NCBI RefSeq assembly: GCF_026262505.1
Contig: NC_067207.1
Location: 1,248,252 to 1,312,251, forward strand
DNA from: Trichomonas vaginalis G3
Taxonomy: Eukaryota > Parabasalia > Trichomonadida > Trichomonadidae
DNA length: 64,000 nucleotides
Direction of reading: 5' to 3'
Every line of letters starts with the position of its first letter. The stretch's first letter is position 1. Below the pieces are notes generated by a model. That model was not told the DNA's origin. It worked only from the letters and a program-made list of their open reading frames with translations, and did not search any database. Shown here in pieces: positions 29,730 through 38,035 of this stretch. A program made the position numbers and the translations under genes.

Positions 29730-31135
29730 GCAATTCTATACCATGCGTAAACTGTCATGTAAGGTGGCATGTAGTCTTTACTTTGTCCCGTTGTTTGTGT
29801 ATATCCTGTAACGCGATGTGTATGGTTTCCATCTCCCTGAGTGTTACCCCAGAAACAATTTATAGCAAACTGAACGTCGTCTTTAACATCATATCCTTTA
29901 CCTTTTGTCATTGCTGACCAATCCCAAAATTTATGCTTATGCCAACCTGCTTGAGATGTACTTAAATCTATGTAGTGACTGTGTGCAGGTAAATTTTCAC
30001 CTGAAATCGTTTTACTTCCACCTGTTTCCTTTGAAGAGTTTGCACAATACAAAAACCTGTCGACTATTTGAGTCCAAGTTCCAAAACCCAGAACTGTTTC
30101 TGGATTTGTTGAGTTCATTGACGTATAAATAGAGCCTATAGGATATAATGTTTGAAGCATTTCTGTCTTTAATGTTTGAAGCTCTGTTTTGTCTGCTTTC
30201 TTGTCATATAAATCTTGAGCAGTGAATTTAATATTATATTCATCCTTCATGACATAAACATCTTTACATCTAATGTTTCTCATCGTCGTTATGTCGTCAT
30301 CCGATGTTAAACCTTGTGGAAAGTTAGGAGGTTTACAATAGAATGCATCCCCACCAGTTCCTTCAACCGTTCCTTCAATACTTTCTATAGCAACAGTTGT
30401 AAAACTTGTATGTGTATGGTTCTTATCTGCTTTCTTCTCTAACTCATCGTTAACATAAGTTTTATCTGCTTTAAGGTCTAAACATCCTGAAACCCATCCT
30501 GTATCAGCTTTAACTTTAAAAGTCTCCGATGTCCATTCATGAAACCATTCAGCCCTTTCTTTAATTTCATTATCTTTTTCATCCACATATTCCTTATCTG
30601 CTTTCTTCTCTAACTTACTAGCCACATATTCCTTATCCGCTTTCTTTTCAAGGCTAACGTTTAAGTCTGTTATTTCAGATATAGAATGTGTATGAGTCTT
30701 TTTAGAATATTCGTTTTCAGCTCTTGTCACTTCACTTGACATTTTATTGTCAACATATGTTTTGTCTGCTAGTTCAGGATGAGTATGTTCTTTTGTTGCA
30801 TATGTTGCATCTGCTCTGTCATGTTCTTCTTGAACTTTTTCAATGACATATTCTTTGTCAGCTTTGTTGTCAACATCTGCTTTCAAAAGAAGTTCATTTA
30901 TAGGTTTCTCGTTTAAAGTTCCTTTTGTTGGATTTATACAGACAGTATTGTTCTTCTTGTCTTGAAATAGAAACTCATCTGTCATTGGGTTTAATGTCAG
31001 TTTTAAGTTTCCTTCTTTCAATGACTCAGATATCTTAGAATAGTTTGAAAAGTTTGTTGTGTTCTTATTTAGAGCTTGCATAATGAGTTGTCGGTTGTGT
31101 TGTATTTCTCTCATAGACGCTGTTTCATTTGACAT
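29726..31135 (-). CDS. Maverick part: phage tail-fibre-like protein
   Basis: There are 469 residues and one open frame. The N-terminal head is followed by a shaft with repeated KADKEYV/KADKTYV units (about 92, 166, 179, 223, 236) and HTH(P/S) repeats, typical of trimeric phage fibre shafts. The C-terminal domain (331-469) begins 'YPIGSIYTSM' and has 'GFGTWTQIVDRFLY', 'NLPAHSHYID', 'GNHTHRV' and 'PPYMTVYAWYRIA', the signature of phage baseplate/tail-fibre tip proteins (gp10 C-terminal-like). The His-rich HxH motifs may bind metal as in some fibre tips. In a capsid-bearing element it may be a cell-attachment protein. Its 3' end nearly abuts the convergent integrase. Confidence 0.8.
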   Translation of the reverse strand: MSNETASMREIQHNRQLIMQALNKNTTNFSNYSKISESLKEGNLKLTLNPMTDEFLFQDKKNNTVCINPTKGTLNEKPINELLLKADVDNKADKEYVIEKVQEEHDRADATYATKEHTHPELADKTYVDNKMSSEVTRAENEYSKKTHTHSISEITDLNVSLEKKADKEYVASKLEKKADKEYVDEKDNEIKERAEWFHEWTSETFKVKADTGWVSGCLDLKADKTYVNDELEKKADKNHTHTSFTTVAIESIEGTVEGTGGDAFYCKPPNFPQGLTSDDDITTMRNIRCKDVYVMKDEYNIKFTAQDLYDKKADKTELQTLKTEMLQTLYPIGSIYTSMNSTNPETVLGFGTWTQIVDRFLYCANSSKETGGSKTISGENLPAHSHYIDLSTSQAGWHKHKFWDWSAMTKGKGYDVKDDVQFAINCFWGNTQGDGNHTHRVTGYTQTTGQSKDYMPPYMTVYAWYRIA

Positions 31136-31153
31136 TTTTATTCTAGATAAAAT

Positions 31154-32002
31154 ATGCTTTCAATAGAAAAAGAAAATTCAAGAGTTGCTACAACTAAACC
31201 ATTAGATGAACTTTTTACTAATGTCGGTCAAAAGTTTGAGACAGATACCGTAAAGCATGAAGGCTATCGTTTTGACTACCCATTAAGATGGTTAAGAGAC
31301 CCATCCGTCACAAAAGCTATTGGCTTTCGTAGAATGAAGTTCATTTCAGAAGCCATACATGGTTTCCCATTTACGGTCGGTTTTGAAGTTCGATACTATA
31401 ACAAAGAAAAACGTATGTATGAGAAATTTGAACAGGGAAAACTTTTACAAGTTAGTTTGCTTGTAAACTTAGAAACAACTCTTCAAGCTTTTCAAGAAAA
31501 AATAAACGATATCTATATCGAATATGCAAAACAGTATAACATTGACGAGGGAGAATACCATCTCGATATTATTTATGACAGGAAAAATGCAACTGTTAAA
31601 ATCAATAGAATAGAAGACCTTGGAGAAAACGTTTATATTTCTACAAAATATAACAACTTGGCATGGTATAGATTTATGAGGATGTTAAATCAGCCTGCAG
31701 CATATCCAGTACACCCAGACTTTTATGAAGTCGAAAACCCTAATGGAACATATGAAAATGTTTTCGACCAAGATGCTATTATTGTTCATGCTTCATTTTC
31801 TGGCGCCCAAAACTCTTTCTTATGCTTGGCAAATGACTTTTACGAAAAACCTACAAAGTTATACGAACCACCAAGTGGAAGTATTTCAGACTTTCAAGTA
31901 TGGTTTACTACAGATGGAAGAAAAAGAATAATTCCATTATACCATGCGTTTTACTTAGAACTTAGTTTCATATACAACTACTATCGAACGGTAAAAATAT
32001 AA
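31154..32002 (+). CDS. Maverick part: structural-type protein (intact paralogue)
   Basis: There are 282 residues starting at an ATG, divergent from the tail-fibre-like gene with only 18 bases between their start codons. It is the full-length relative of 24382-25241 (shared 'YRFDYPLRWL', 'KAIGFRRM', 'SDFQVWFTT', 'ELSFIYNYY'). No known family is seen. The position beside the fibre-like gene suggests a virion partner, such as a base or fibre-anchoring protein; this is inference. Confidence 0.55.
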   Translation: MLSIEKENSRVATTKPLDELFTNVGQKFETDTVKHEGYRFDYPLRWLRDPSVTKAIGFRRMKFISEAIHGFPFTVGFEVRYYNKEKRMYEKFEQGKLLQVSLLVNLETTLQAFQEKINDIYIEYAKQYNIDEGEYHLDIIYDRKNATVKINRIEDLGENVYISTKYNNLAWYRFMRMLNQPAAYPVHPDFYEVENPNGTYENVFDQDAIIVHASFSGAQNSFLCLANDFYEKPTKLYEPPSGSISDFQVWFTTDGRKRIIPLYHAFYLELSFIYNYYRTVKI

Positions 32003-32248
32003 TTTTTTAATACGGTTGAGGTGTTGGATTTGGTTCCAACTAGACTGTGGTGCAGGTTCAGGCTGTTGTATAACAGGAGCTTGTTCTTCTGGTTCAGGGT
32101 CTTTAGGTATAATACCAACGAACTGACCTACTCTTTTACCAATATTTTTGACTCCGTTCCAAATTCCTCTTCCTACGGTTTTTATTCCATTCCATATACC
32201 TCTTCCAACTCTTCTGAAGAAGTTTCCAATACTACTGAAGAAACCCAT
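31955..32248 (-). CDS. Maverick part: amphipathic minor virion-type protein
   Basis: There are 97 residues starting MGFFSSIGNFFRRVGRGIW, with the repeat 'GRGIWNGIKTVGRGIWNGVKNIGKRVG' and then a proline/glutamate tail. The amphipathic basic helix resembles membrane-lytic minor capsid peptides of adenovirus-like particles. Its 3' end overlaps the convergent gene by 48 bases. Function by analogy only. Confidence 0.5.
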   Translation of the reverse strand: MGFFSSIGNFFRRVGRGIWNGIKTVGRGIWNGVKNIGKRVGQFVGIIPKDPEPEEQAPVIQQPEPAPQSSWNQIQHLNRIKKLYFYRSIVVVYETKF

Positions 32249-32266
32249 TTTACTATATGTAAAAAT

Positions 32267-32629
32267 CTAATGTCCACCTAGTCTCTTACGTTTCCTGTTG
32301 AGTTCCATAGCATTCTTTAACTGGAGCTCATACATTCTGTTTCTCCTCTGGTAGAAAACATATTCTGGGTCAACTCCTGTGTTCGCGTCATCTGCATAAA
32401 GTTGTTTATATCCCACTTCAGGGTTTGTATAAAACTCTTTCCATCTCATATTTGCATACCATGGTGGCAAACCTAACGCAGCGTCATTTGACATGGCAGT
32501 TTGCATTTGTACATCTGTTGGCACTTGACCATAGTTTGCCATTGCAGTTTGTATTCTAACTTCATTTGGAATATTCTCTGGGTTTGGTTGTCCAGGTTGC
32601 TGTGCATTCGCTAAGTTCTGTGCGTCCAT
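32267..32629 (-). CDS. Maverick part: unknown 120-residue protein
   Basis: The N-terminal third is Q/N/P-rich with two 'QTAMANYG/QTAMSND' half repeats, and the C-terminal third is basic (LNRKRKRLGGH). It lies 18 bases upstream of the amphipathic gene on the same strand. The start is preceded by A+T-rich TATTAGATAAAAAT-type sequence seen at neighbouring starts. Family unknown; probably virion-associated. Confidence 0.5.
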   Translation of the reverse strand: MDAQNLANAQQPGQPNPENIPNEVRIQTAMANYGQVPTDVQMQTAMSNDAALGLPPWYANMRWKEFYTNPEVGYKQLYADDANTGVDPEYVFYQRRNRMYELQLKNAMELNRKRKRLGGH

Positions 32630-32652
32630 TTAATATTAGATAAAAATATCTC

Positions 32653-32784
32653 TTACGAGTACATATACTGAACATTTGCAGGCATTGGTTCATCTTCATA
32701 TTCTCTGTACTTTTCTGCCACGTCAAATAAATAAATGACACAATGGAAAAAACCTAAAACAAGTAGTCCTATTTCAAACCACAT
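32653..32784 (-). CDS. Maverick part: 43-residue membrane peptide
   Basis: A complete ATG-to-TAA frame. Residues about 3-20 (WFEIGLLVLGFFHCVIYLF) form one transmembrane helix, followed by an acidic tail ending YMYS. It sits between the methyltransferase region and the Q/N/P-rich gene. Small single-span membrane proteins occur in many capsid-bearing elements; role unknown. Confidence 0.5.
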   Translation of the reverse strand: MWFEIGLLVLGFFHCVIYLFDVAEKYREYEDEPMPANVQYMYS

Positions 32785-33586
32785 TTACTTACTAATAAAA
32801 TTTCTTTGTTATGACACTTTCTCCGGTTTATAGGACCTCTCTCATATTCTATCTTGTCATATCTAAACTCATAGTCATGTATGTCCTCTAACCATCTCAT
32901 AACGCGTTTCCAAACCACTTTTATCGATGTAAAGTAAAAGCATGGATGGTTATGTAAAACGTCTAAAGTTTCTAAAGAGTCTCTCAAAGTCCAGTCTACT
33001 TGGTATTGAAAATCCCATGTGTTATAGAACGGCGGGTCCATTATAAAGAAAACATTTTCCTTGTCTTTATTTTTTCATACAACTCTGTCCAACGACATCT
33101 CACAAACTCTATACCCTCAATATATTTTTCTATGTTCTCTTTGAAAACATTTGTATAGTTAAGATATAAAACTTTTGACATAAGTGTTTCAATGTCATGA
33201 ACTCTTATAGAACCACTATATAATAGTCTAGCAGATATACTATCCCAGTCTATATATTCTGCTTTTTTCAAAACCTCTCTCACAATATTTTTCTTATCTA
33301 ATGGTATACGTTCCATCTTACCTATAGGTATCTTTTCTTTTAACTCTTTCAATATATTGTTTGTGTCTGGAATATGTTTGAGACGGTCCATATAGTTGTC
33401 GAAGTCATTGCATATAATCTTTGAGTCTGGGAATATTGTATGACATAAATGGGATATATAGAAACTTCCACTGAACAAATCTACAAATGTTAGACCATTC
33501 GGTAGTTTCTTAAGTTCTCTCAATATAATATCTTTACATCTACTCTTATTTCCAAAGAACGGTAACGGTGGTTTTGTAAAATTCAT
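32769..33586 (-). pseudogene. Maverick part: Dam-like adenine DNA methyltransferase region
   Basis: The start has 'KPPLPFFGNKSRCKD', the SAM-binding motif region of D12-class enzymes, followed by 'LTFVDLFSGSFYIS'. Further on is the catalytic DPPF motif in 'MDPPFYNTWDF'. D12/Dam enzymes add a methyl group to N6 of adenine in short sites. Such a gene could mark or protect element DNA, or silence it. Interrupted in this copy. Confidence 0.8.
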
Positions 33587-33599
33587 TTATATATAATAA

Positions 33600-33722
33600 T
33601 AAAAATGTTTTTACCCGAAAAGTGACAGAAAAGTGACAAAGCATGAAAACATATATAATTTGTGAAAAGCGACACAAAAGTGACATATTAAAAAGTGACA
33701 TCATTAATATGATGTAAATAAC
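33600..33722. repeat. Right subterminal AAAAGTGAC repeats
   Basis: Four to five near copies of AAAAGTGAC (one is AAAAGCGAC) lie between the methyltransferase start and the right inverted repeat, in the same orientation as the left cluster. On the minus strand they read GTCACTTTT, like the host Inr, and face the minus-strand genes. Confidence 0.6.
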
Positions 33723-33840
33723 AACGGTTTTGGTTTTGTCACCGGCTGGTTGGCTGGGGTTCGGTCCTCCTCTTGGGTCTTGGGCAAAATTCTTAGGGCT
33801 AGAAGGGGCGCAGCCCCTGGAAGCCCCTCATACCTGACCT
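33723..33840 (-). repeat. Right terminal inverted repeat of the Maverick
   Basis: Reverse complement of 9031-9148 with one mismatch (117 of 118 positions equal). Ends CATACCTGACCT. Confidence 0.95.
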
Positions 33841-33845
33841 ATATT
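33841..33845. repeat. Right copy of target-site duplication ATATT
   Basis: Matches 9026-9030 directly beside the opposite inverted repeat. Confidence 0.8.
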
Positions 33846-34070
33846 GAATGAATGTATAAATCTAAATAGTATATTATCAAAAAAAAATAAAAAATAAAAA
33901 AATAAAAATAAAAAATTAATAATAATAGTACCATCACCACAATTAGCAAATTCAAAAGATATATGAATTGCTATCGATCTCTTTCAAACAAACGCATAGA
34001 AATTTTGATTAAGTATTTCAAATTTTTATATGAGATAAATATTGAACAGATAAAATATAAAACAATTTAT

Positions 34071-36062
34071 TTATTTTGTAGCCATTAAAATTTCTCGGCT
34101 ATCTAATAAAATTTTGTGAGAACGTAATCTTTTCAAATTTAGTATCAATCTTTGGTCTTTTATTGTTCTCTCACATGTTGCTTCTGAAGGTGAAGCGGAG
34201 ATAACACGAAGGGCGATATCTGCAAAGATTGATACATTGCCATCTCTATGAGAGATTTCTTCCCAACCGTATTCTTGACGTTCTTGAATCATATCATCAG
34301 AGAAGATATCATTATCACTATTAATATACGTGTTAAATAGTGTAATAATATCTGTTATTGTTTGACCCGGAATACGAAATTGTTCCAAAATACTTTTGAG
34401 ATACTGCCTAGCTGCAACAAAATGGTTAACCGGCTGATTTGAACTAGATGTTACATCTGCGAGATCAAGCATAGGAGGGTCAATTGTAGCAGTTACCTGA
34501 CGAATTGATCCCTCCTCAACCATATCAAGAGAAACTTCAGTCGAACCTTCTTCAAAGATAGAGTCCATATAGATAGATTGAATGTCTTCTACTGGATTAA
34601 CGAAAGTTACGTTTGTAATATCAAATGAATTAATTGCCGGAGATTCGTTGATCTGCGCTCCGTGGACGAATTTTTGGTTGAAATAATACCTACCTTTCGG
34701 TGTAAAAGCGAAGGCTAAGCACCAAAGACCTCCAAAGTCCGATCCAAGGGTATAGTTCAACAACGATCTTGAAAGGATTCCAGCAAAAGGATTGTTGTTG
34801 CTGCTGGAAAGGTATTGGAGTGCTTCAATACCCTTGCAAAGCCATACGTAGCAATCAGATATCTTGGTTTTATCTGATTCGAACGTGGAAATAAGCTTCT
34901 TGAGAATTGCCAAGCAGTCTCTTAAGAACTTGATGTTTTCAATATCAATACGCGTATATCTTGAAATTTTGTCTTGATACTTGATAATAAACATACAAAT
35001 ATTATAATCATAGATCCACCTGGTGGATACATGCTTTGGACAGAGAGCTCCGATGTCTTCAACATGGATTCTACAAAGAGCTGATATTTCGTGGATATGT
35101 TTCACAATTGCTCCTAATGCTACGTCTTTTGTTGTCATATATTGATAACAATTATGAATCCTGTGGCATAAACACGGGATAAACAAGATTTTGAATAACC
35201 TTGGGTCATTTGAGTTGTAGAACGATTGATTCCATCCTTTCTGAAAACATTTCAATTGCGCTTTATTGCCATCGCAAACTACACTGCTGATCTTAACATC
35301 TCTAATGAAGATTCTGTTAAATCCTTGAGTAAGCGAGTGGATATAATCTTCAGATGTTCCACCATTCATTTGGATTGACTCAACAGGATAGGGCCGCTTG
35401 CTTTGCAGAGGATTTGTGAGGGAGAAGTCCAGATTGTGAAACTGCTGAGTCTTCCCCTCATCAATGGCAACACAGGTACAGGCAAGCTTAGCAAACTCAT
35501 CAACTTTTGCAACATGGATTGAATTTGCAATTTGTATCATTGTTTGCCTTAGTTTGTCAGTTGAAATAGGCTGGTATATTTGAGAAGCTAGTTTATCAAC
35601 ATTGATGTTAACATTGTGTAACTGTGGGAACTTCAATATCATCGAGTCTGCAGTATACATTATAATGGTTTTAACTAGCTTTGTAAACTCTGGGCTTGAG
35701 AAGGTATTCAGAGCCAAGTTAAATCTTCCAGTAAATGTAGCAAGCTGTTCATAGATATCCCCTAACGATATAGGTGTAAGCCCTGTTGCTGGGACGTTTT
35801 GATAGTATTGATCGATTGTTTGTTGTGATGCTACTTCTCCTGGTGTGCATATGTGCCGTTTGTTTTGGATCCATTTTTTGAAATGATCCTCACGCATTTC
35901 TTCCATTGCACAGTGGCATATAGTTCCGTCAGGACGCTTTACTAGTTCATTGCATTTAACATAATATTTTCCGTACTTGTCGCCTGGTTTTTTATATCTA
36001 AGATACTGATGCTTAGTACCGACCTCAATGTCTTTATAGTACGTCGGTACTGCATCAATCAT
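34071..36062 (-). CDS. hAT-type transposase (open frame, possibly host-used)
   Basis: There are 663 residues. An N-terminal Cys/His region ('KCNELV..TICHCAM..KRHIC', about 35-75) suggests a BED-like DNA-binding finger. The middle has RNase H-like segments ('VVCDGNKAQLKCF', 'PCLCHRIHNCY', 'HVSTRWIYDYN'). The end has the hAT dimerisation signature 'SASPSEATCERTIKDQRLILNLKRLR' at about 605-645. The frame is whole and preceded by a good Inr-like site, so it may be expressed. I found no clear flanking inverted repeats or 8-bp target duplication, so it may be a solitary or domesticated gene. It lies only 230 bases from the Maverick right end. Confidence 0.75.
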   Translation of the reverse strand: MIDAVPTYYKDIEVGTKHQYLRYKKPGDKYGKYYVKCNELVKRPDGTICHCAMEEMREDHFKKWIQNKRHICTPGEVASQQTIDQYYQNVPATGLTPISLGDIYEQLATFTGRFNLALNTFSSPEFTKLVKTIIMYTADSMILKFPQLHNVNINVDKLASQIYQPISTDKLRQTMIQIANSIHVAKVDEFAKLACTCVAIDEGKTQQFHNLDFSLTNPLQSKRPYPVESIQMNGGTSEDYIHSLTQGFNRIFIRDVKISSVVCDGNKAQLKCFQKGWNQSFYNSNDPRLFKILFIPCLCHRIHNCYQYMTTKDVALGAIVKHIHEISALCRIHVEDIGALCPKHVSTRWIYDYNICMFIIKYQDKISRYTRIDIENIKFLRDCLAILKKLISTFESDKTKISDCYVWLCKGIEALQYLSSSNNNPFAGILSRSLLNYTLGSDFGGLWCLAFAFTPKGRYYFNQKFVHGAQINESPAINSFDITNVTFVNPVEDIQSIYMDSIFEEGSTEVSLDMVEEGSIRQVTATIDPPMLDLADVTSSSNQPVNHFVAARQYLKSILEQFRIPGQTITDIITLFNTYINSDNDIFSDDMIQERQEYGWEEISHRDGNVSIFADIALRVISASPSEATCERTIKDQRLILNLKRLRSHKILLDSREILMATK

Positions 36063-36066
36063 TGTT

Positions 36067-36081
36067 GAAATAATGAAGTGA
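36067..36081 (-). promoter_or_regulatory. Inr-like TCACTTCATTATTTC of the transposase gene
   Basis: Read on the minus strand it is TCACTTCATTATTTC, close to the extended trichomonad Inr (TCAYTWYTCATTA-like). It ends four bases before the ATG. Confidence 0.6.
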
Positions 36082-37109
36082 TTACTTAAGCATTTTTATT
36101 CTCAATTTGTTTTGAATAAATTCAATTTTTTAATGCATAATTTTTAAAAATTCTCTAATATACCTTAGATATAGATACATTTATTATCAATTCAAAAATT
36201 TCAATATAGTTTTGGGATGGGTAGCCCATCCCATATATTCAAATTTTCAATGATTTTGGGTTGGGATTCCCAGACCAGAATAATTTCTAATTATAATTCG
36301 TAAAAATATATGTATATCTCATTATTACATCATTTAATATATTTTTAGTTAAATAGTCACTATTTTCACAATTTTTATTATTAATTACTGAACTAAACAG
36401 GTTTTAAATAGAAAGAGTATAAAAGATAAGTGTTTTTCTACATGTGTTTCGATAAGAATTATAATAATTGATAATTTTTACAGCCAAATTTATTTTATTA
36501 TTTAAATTTCAATGAAAAAAGATAAGAATTTTTTAATAAAAAATTTTTATTAAGAATTTTTTTTGTAAAATTGACACTGGGATGACGATAAGGCTAGGAT
36601 CTTATCCACCCCGTTCATTTGGGAAAATTGCAGATCGATACTCAAAAATAAGCAGACTCTCAAATAGAGAACATAAAATAACTCATATTTATCATATTAA
36701 AATTTTCTAAAAGTCTCCCAAAAAAATCATATTTCGAAAATTTCGAAAAAATAAGCACATTTTTCGCCAAAGAAAAAAGAAAAATGTTTTTTTTTGAATT
36801 TTGATGATAAAGAATCTCAATTATCTCGTCATGTAGTTCATATTTTCGCGTTCTGAGAGCGGAAAACGCATTTTTTGAATGCGTAGATTCCGAATCACAC
36901 GGAAAAAATAGGTTTTAATAAGAAAAATAGACAATTTATGAAGTAACAAAGCACATAGTATTATAAAAAAGAAAAACATTTTTCTCATATGAAAGAAAAT
37001 ATAACGTATTTTTTACAGAGCGTAGGTATATATCGAGCCAATTCACACCATAAATTCTTTTCTCGTTCTCGGGCCTATAAACAACCTGAGGTGCACAACA
37101 ATATTAACT

Positions 37110-37170
37110 TATACTGCTGTTATCTGGATTTGAATCCTCAATTGAGAGAATTCCAGATAACTTCAGTATA
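37110..37170. repeat. Inverted repeat (hairpin)
   Basis: TATACTGCTGTTATCTGGA at 37110-37128 pairs with TCCAGATAACTTCAGTATA at 37152-37170 with few mismatches, over a 23-base loop. No function known. Confidence 0.7.
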
Positions 37171-37234
37171 AACAAACCATATACATGTTTCCTCCTTGCT
37201 TCTAGGCCAAGCATAACAAGTACATTACCTTAGA

Positions 37235-37287
37235 GCAAATCTCATTCGGAGTTTCTCATTTAATGAGAGACTCCGAATGAAATTTGC
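37235..37287. repeat. Strong inverted repeat (hairpin)
   Basis: GCAAATCTCATTCGGAGT on the left pairs with ACTCCGAATGAAATTTGC on the right, and the inner TCTCATT/AATGAGA continues the stem almost to the loop. The structure is 53 bp long. It may be a relic of a small foldback element or the terminator of an unrecognised transcript. Confidence 0.75.
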
Positions 37288-37500
37288 CTATTTGATTAAT
37301 ATCGTGCTTTATGAGATGCAAATTCTGATGATAAATATTGATCTAGAGCTTATATAAGATGCGAAGAAACTTCAAAAAAAGCTAACCGGTAAAGACAGCA
37401 ACTTGCAAAGTCAAGCAGTTTTTGAGATTTTGATTTATAAATCATAAACCTTCATGCTTGATGATTTTGTAGAATTGTTAACTCATGTCATCAGTTAATG

Positions 37501-37595
37501 CTCACCTAAGGGAGGTGTTTTGCGGGAGCTGAGGGTATCTTGGTGAGTACTTAGGAGGCCAAGAAGGGCACCCCAACCGACATTTTGCTGATGGA
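37501..37595 (+). ncRNA. Candidate structured RNA block (possible 5S-like relic)
   Basis: A compact G+C-rich block stands out in the A+T-rich tract. CTCACCTAAG (37501-37510) pairs with CTTGGTGAG (37539-37547) with one bulged base. The segment GGTGAGTACTTAGGAGG resembles the 5S rRNA internal control region (GGTTAGTACTTGGATGG in many eukaryotes). I cannot fold the full 120-nt 5S shape, so it may be a decayed 5S copy, another small RNA, or chance. The strand is inferred from the 5S resemblance. Confidence 0.25.
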
Positions 37596-37732
37596 TTGAG
37601 TTCGCAACCATTTTTATAACCGTAAAAACCGTCGGGACAAAACAACTTGAATAATTGAATTTTTTAATGATAATGATTGTGAAATAACATGTAACTATAA
37701 TTTAAGAATGCCATATTTTTGTTAAAAAAATT

Positions 37733-38035
37733 TCGAAAAGTGAGATATTTTCCATTCTAATAAATAATTTGATAACCGGGGTGTCCCCAGAATCAAATAA
37801 ATTATCATATCGAGAATCGGAGATCCTTGCAGTTTCGATTTTTTCGAAAAGTGAGAGATTTTCCGTTCTAATAAATATATTTGATAACCGGGGTGTCCCC
37901 CGGAATCAAATAAATTATCATATCGAGAATCGGAAATCCTTGCAGTTTCGATTTTTTCGAAAAGTGAGAGATTTTCCATTTTAATAAATATATTTGATAA
38001 CCGGGGGGTCCCCGGAATCAAGTAAATTAGCATTA
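37733..38035. repeat. Tandem repeat of about 111-113 bp, nearly three copies
   Basis: Units share TCGAAAAGTGAGAGATTTTC, a hairpin core CCGGGG-TGT-CCCCGG, and ATCATATCGAGAATCGG. Copies start near 37733, 37844 and 37957. They differ at only a few positions. Confidence 0.85.

Larger units (their letters stand above)
9031..33840. mobile_element. Maverick/Polinton DNA element, 24.8 kb, broken fossil copy
   Basis: The element is bounded by 118-bp terminal inverted repeats differing at one position and by a 5-bp target duplication. Parts in order are: virion-type Q/P-rich region, major capsid, minor capsid, SF3 helicase, packaging ATPase and a KilA-N/T5orf172 cassette block. These are followed by a structural-type paralogue, protein-primed PolB, small virion-type genes, integrase, tail-fibre-like gene, a second structural-type paralogue and a Dam-like methyltransferase. 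Left-end genes are mostly on the plus strand and right-end genes mostly on the minus strand. I did not recognise the cysteine protease usual in the family. Near-identical ends suggest a young insertion, yet about ten reading frames or junctions are interrupted, so the copy does not look whole. Mavericks are very abundant in Trichomonas genomes. Confidence 0.95.

Noticed and set aside
29726-31135. Bacterial or phage contamination suggested by the tail-fibre-like protein
   Set aside because: It sits inside the inverted repeats of the element, between element genes of the same base composition, and its spacers match those of the other element genes.
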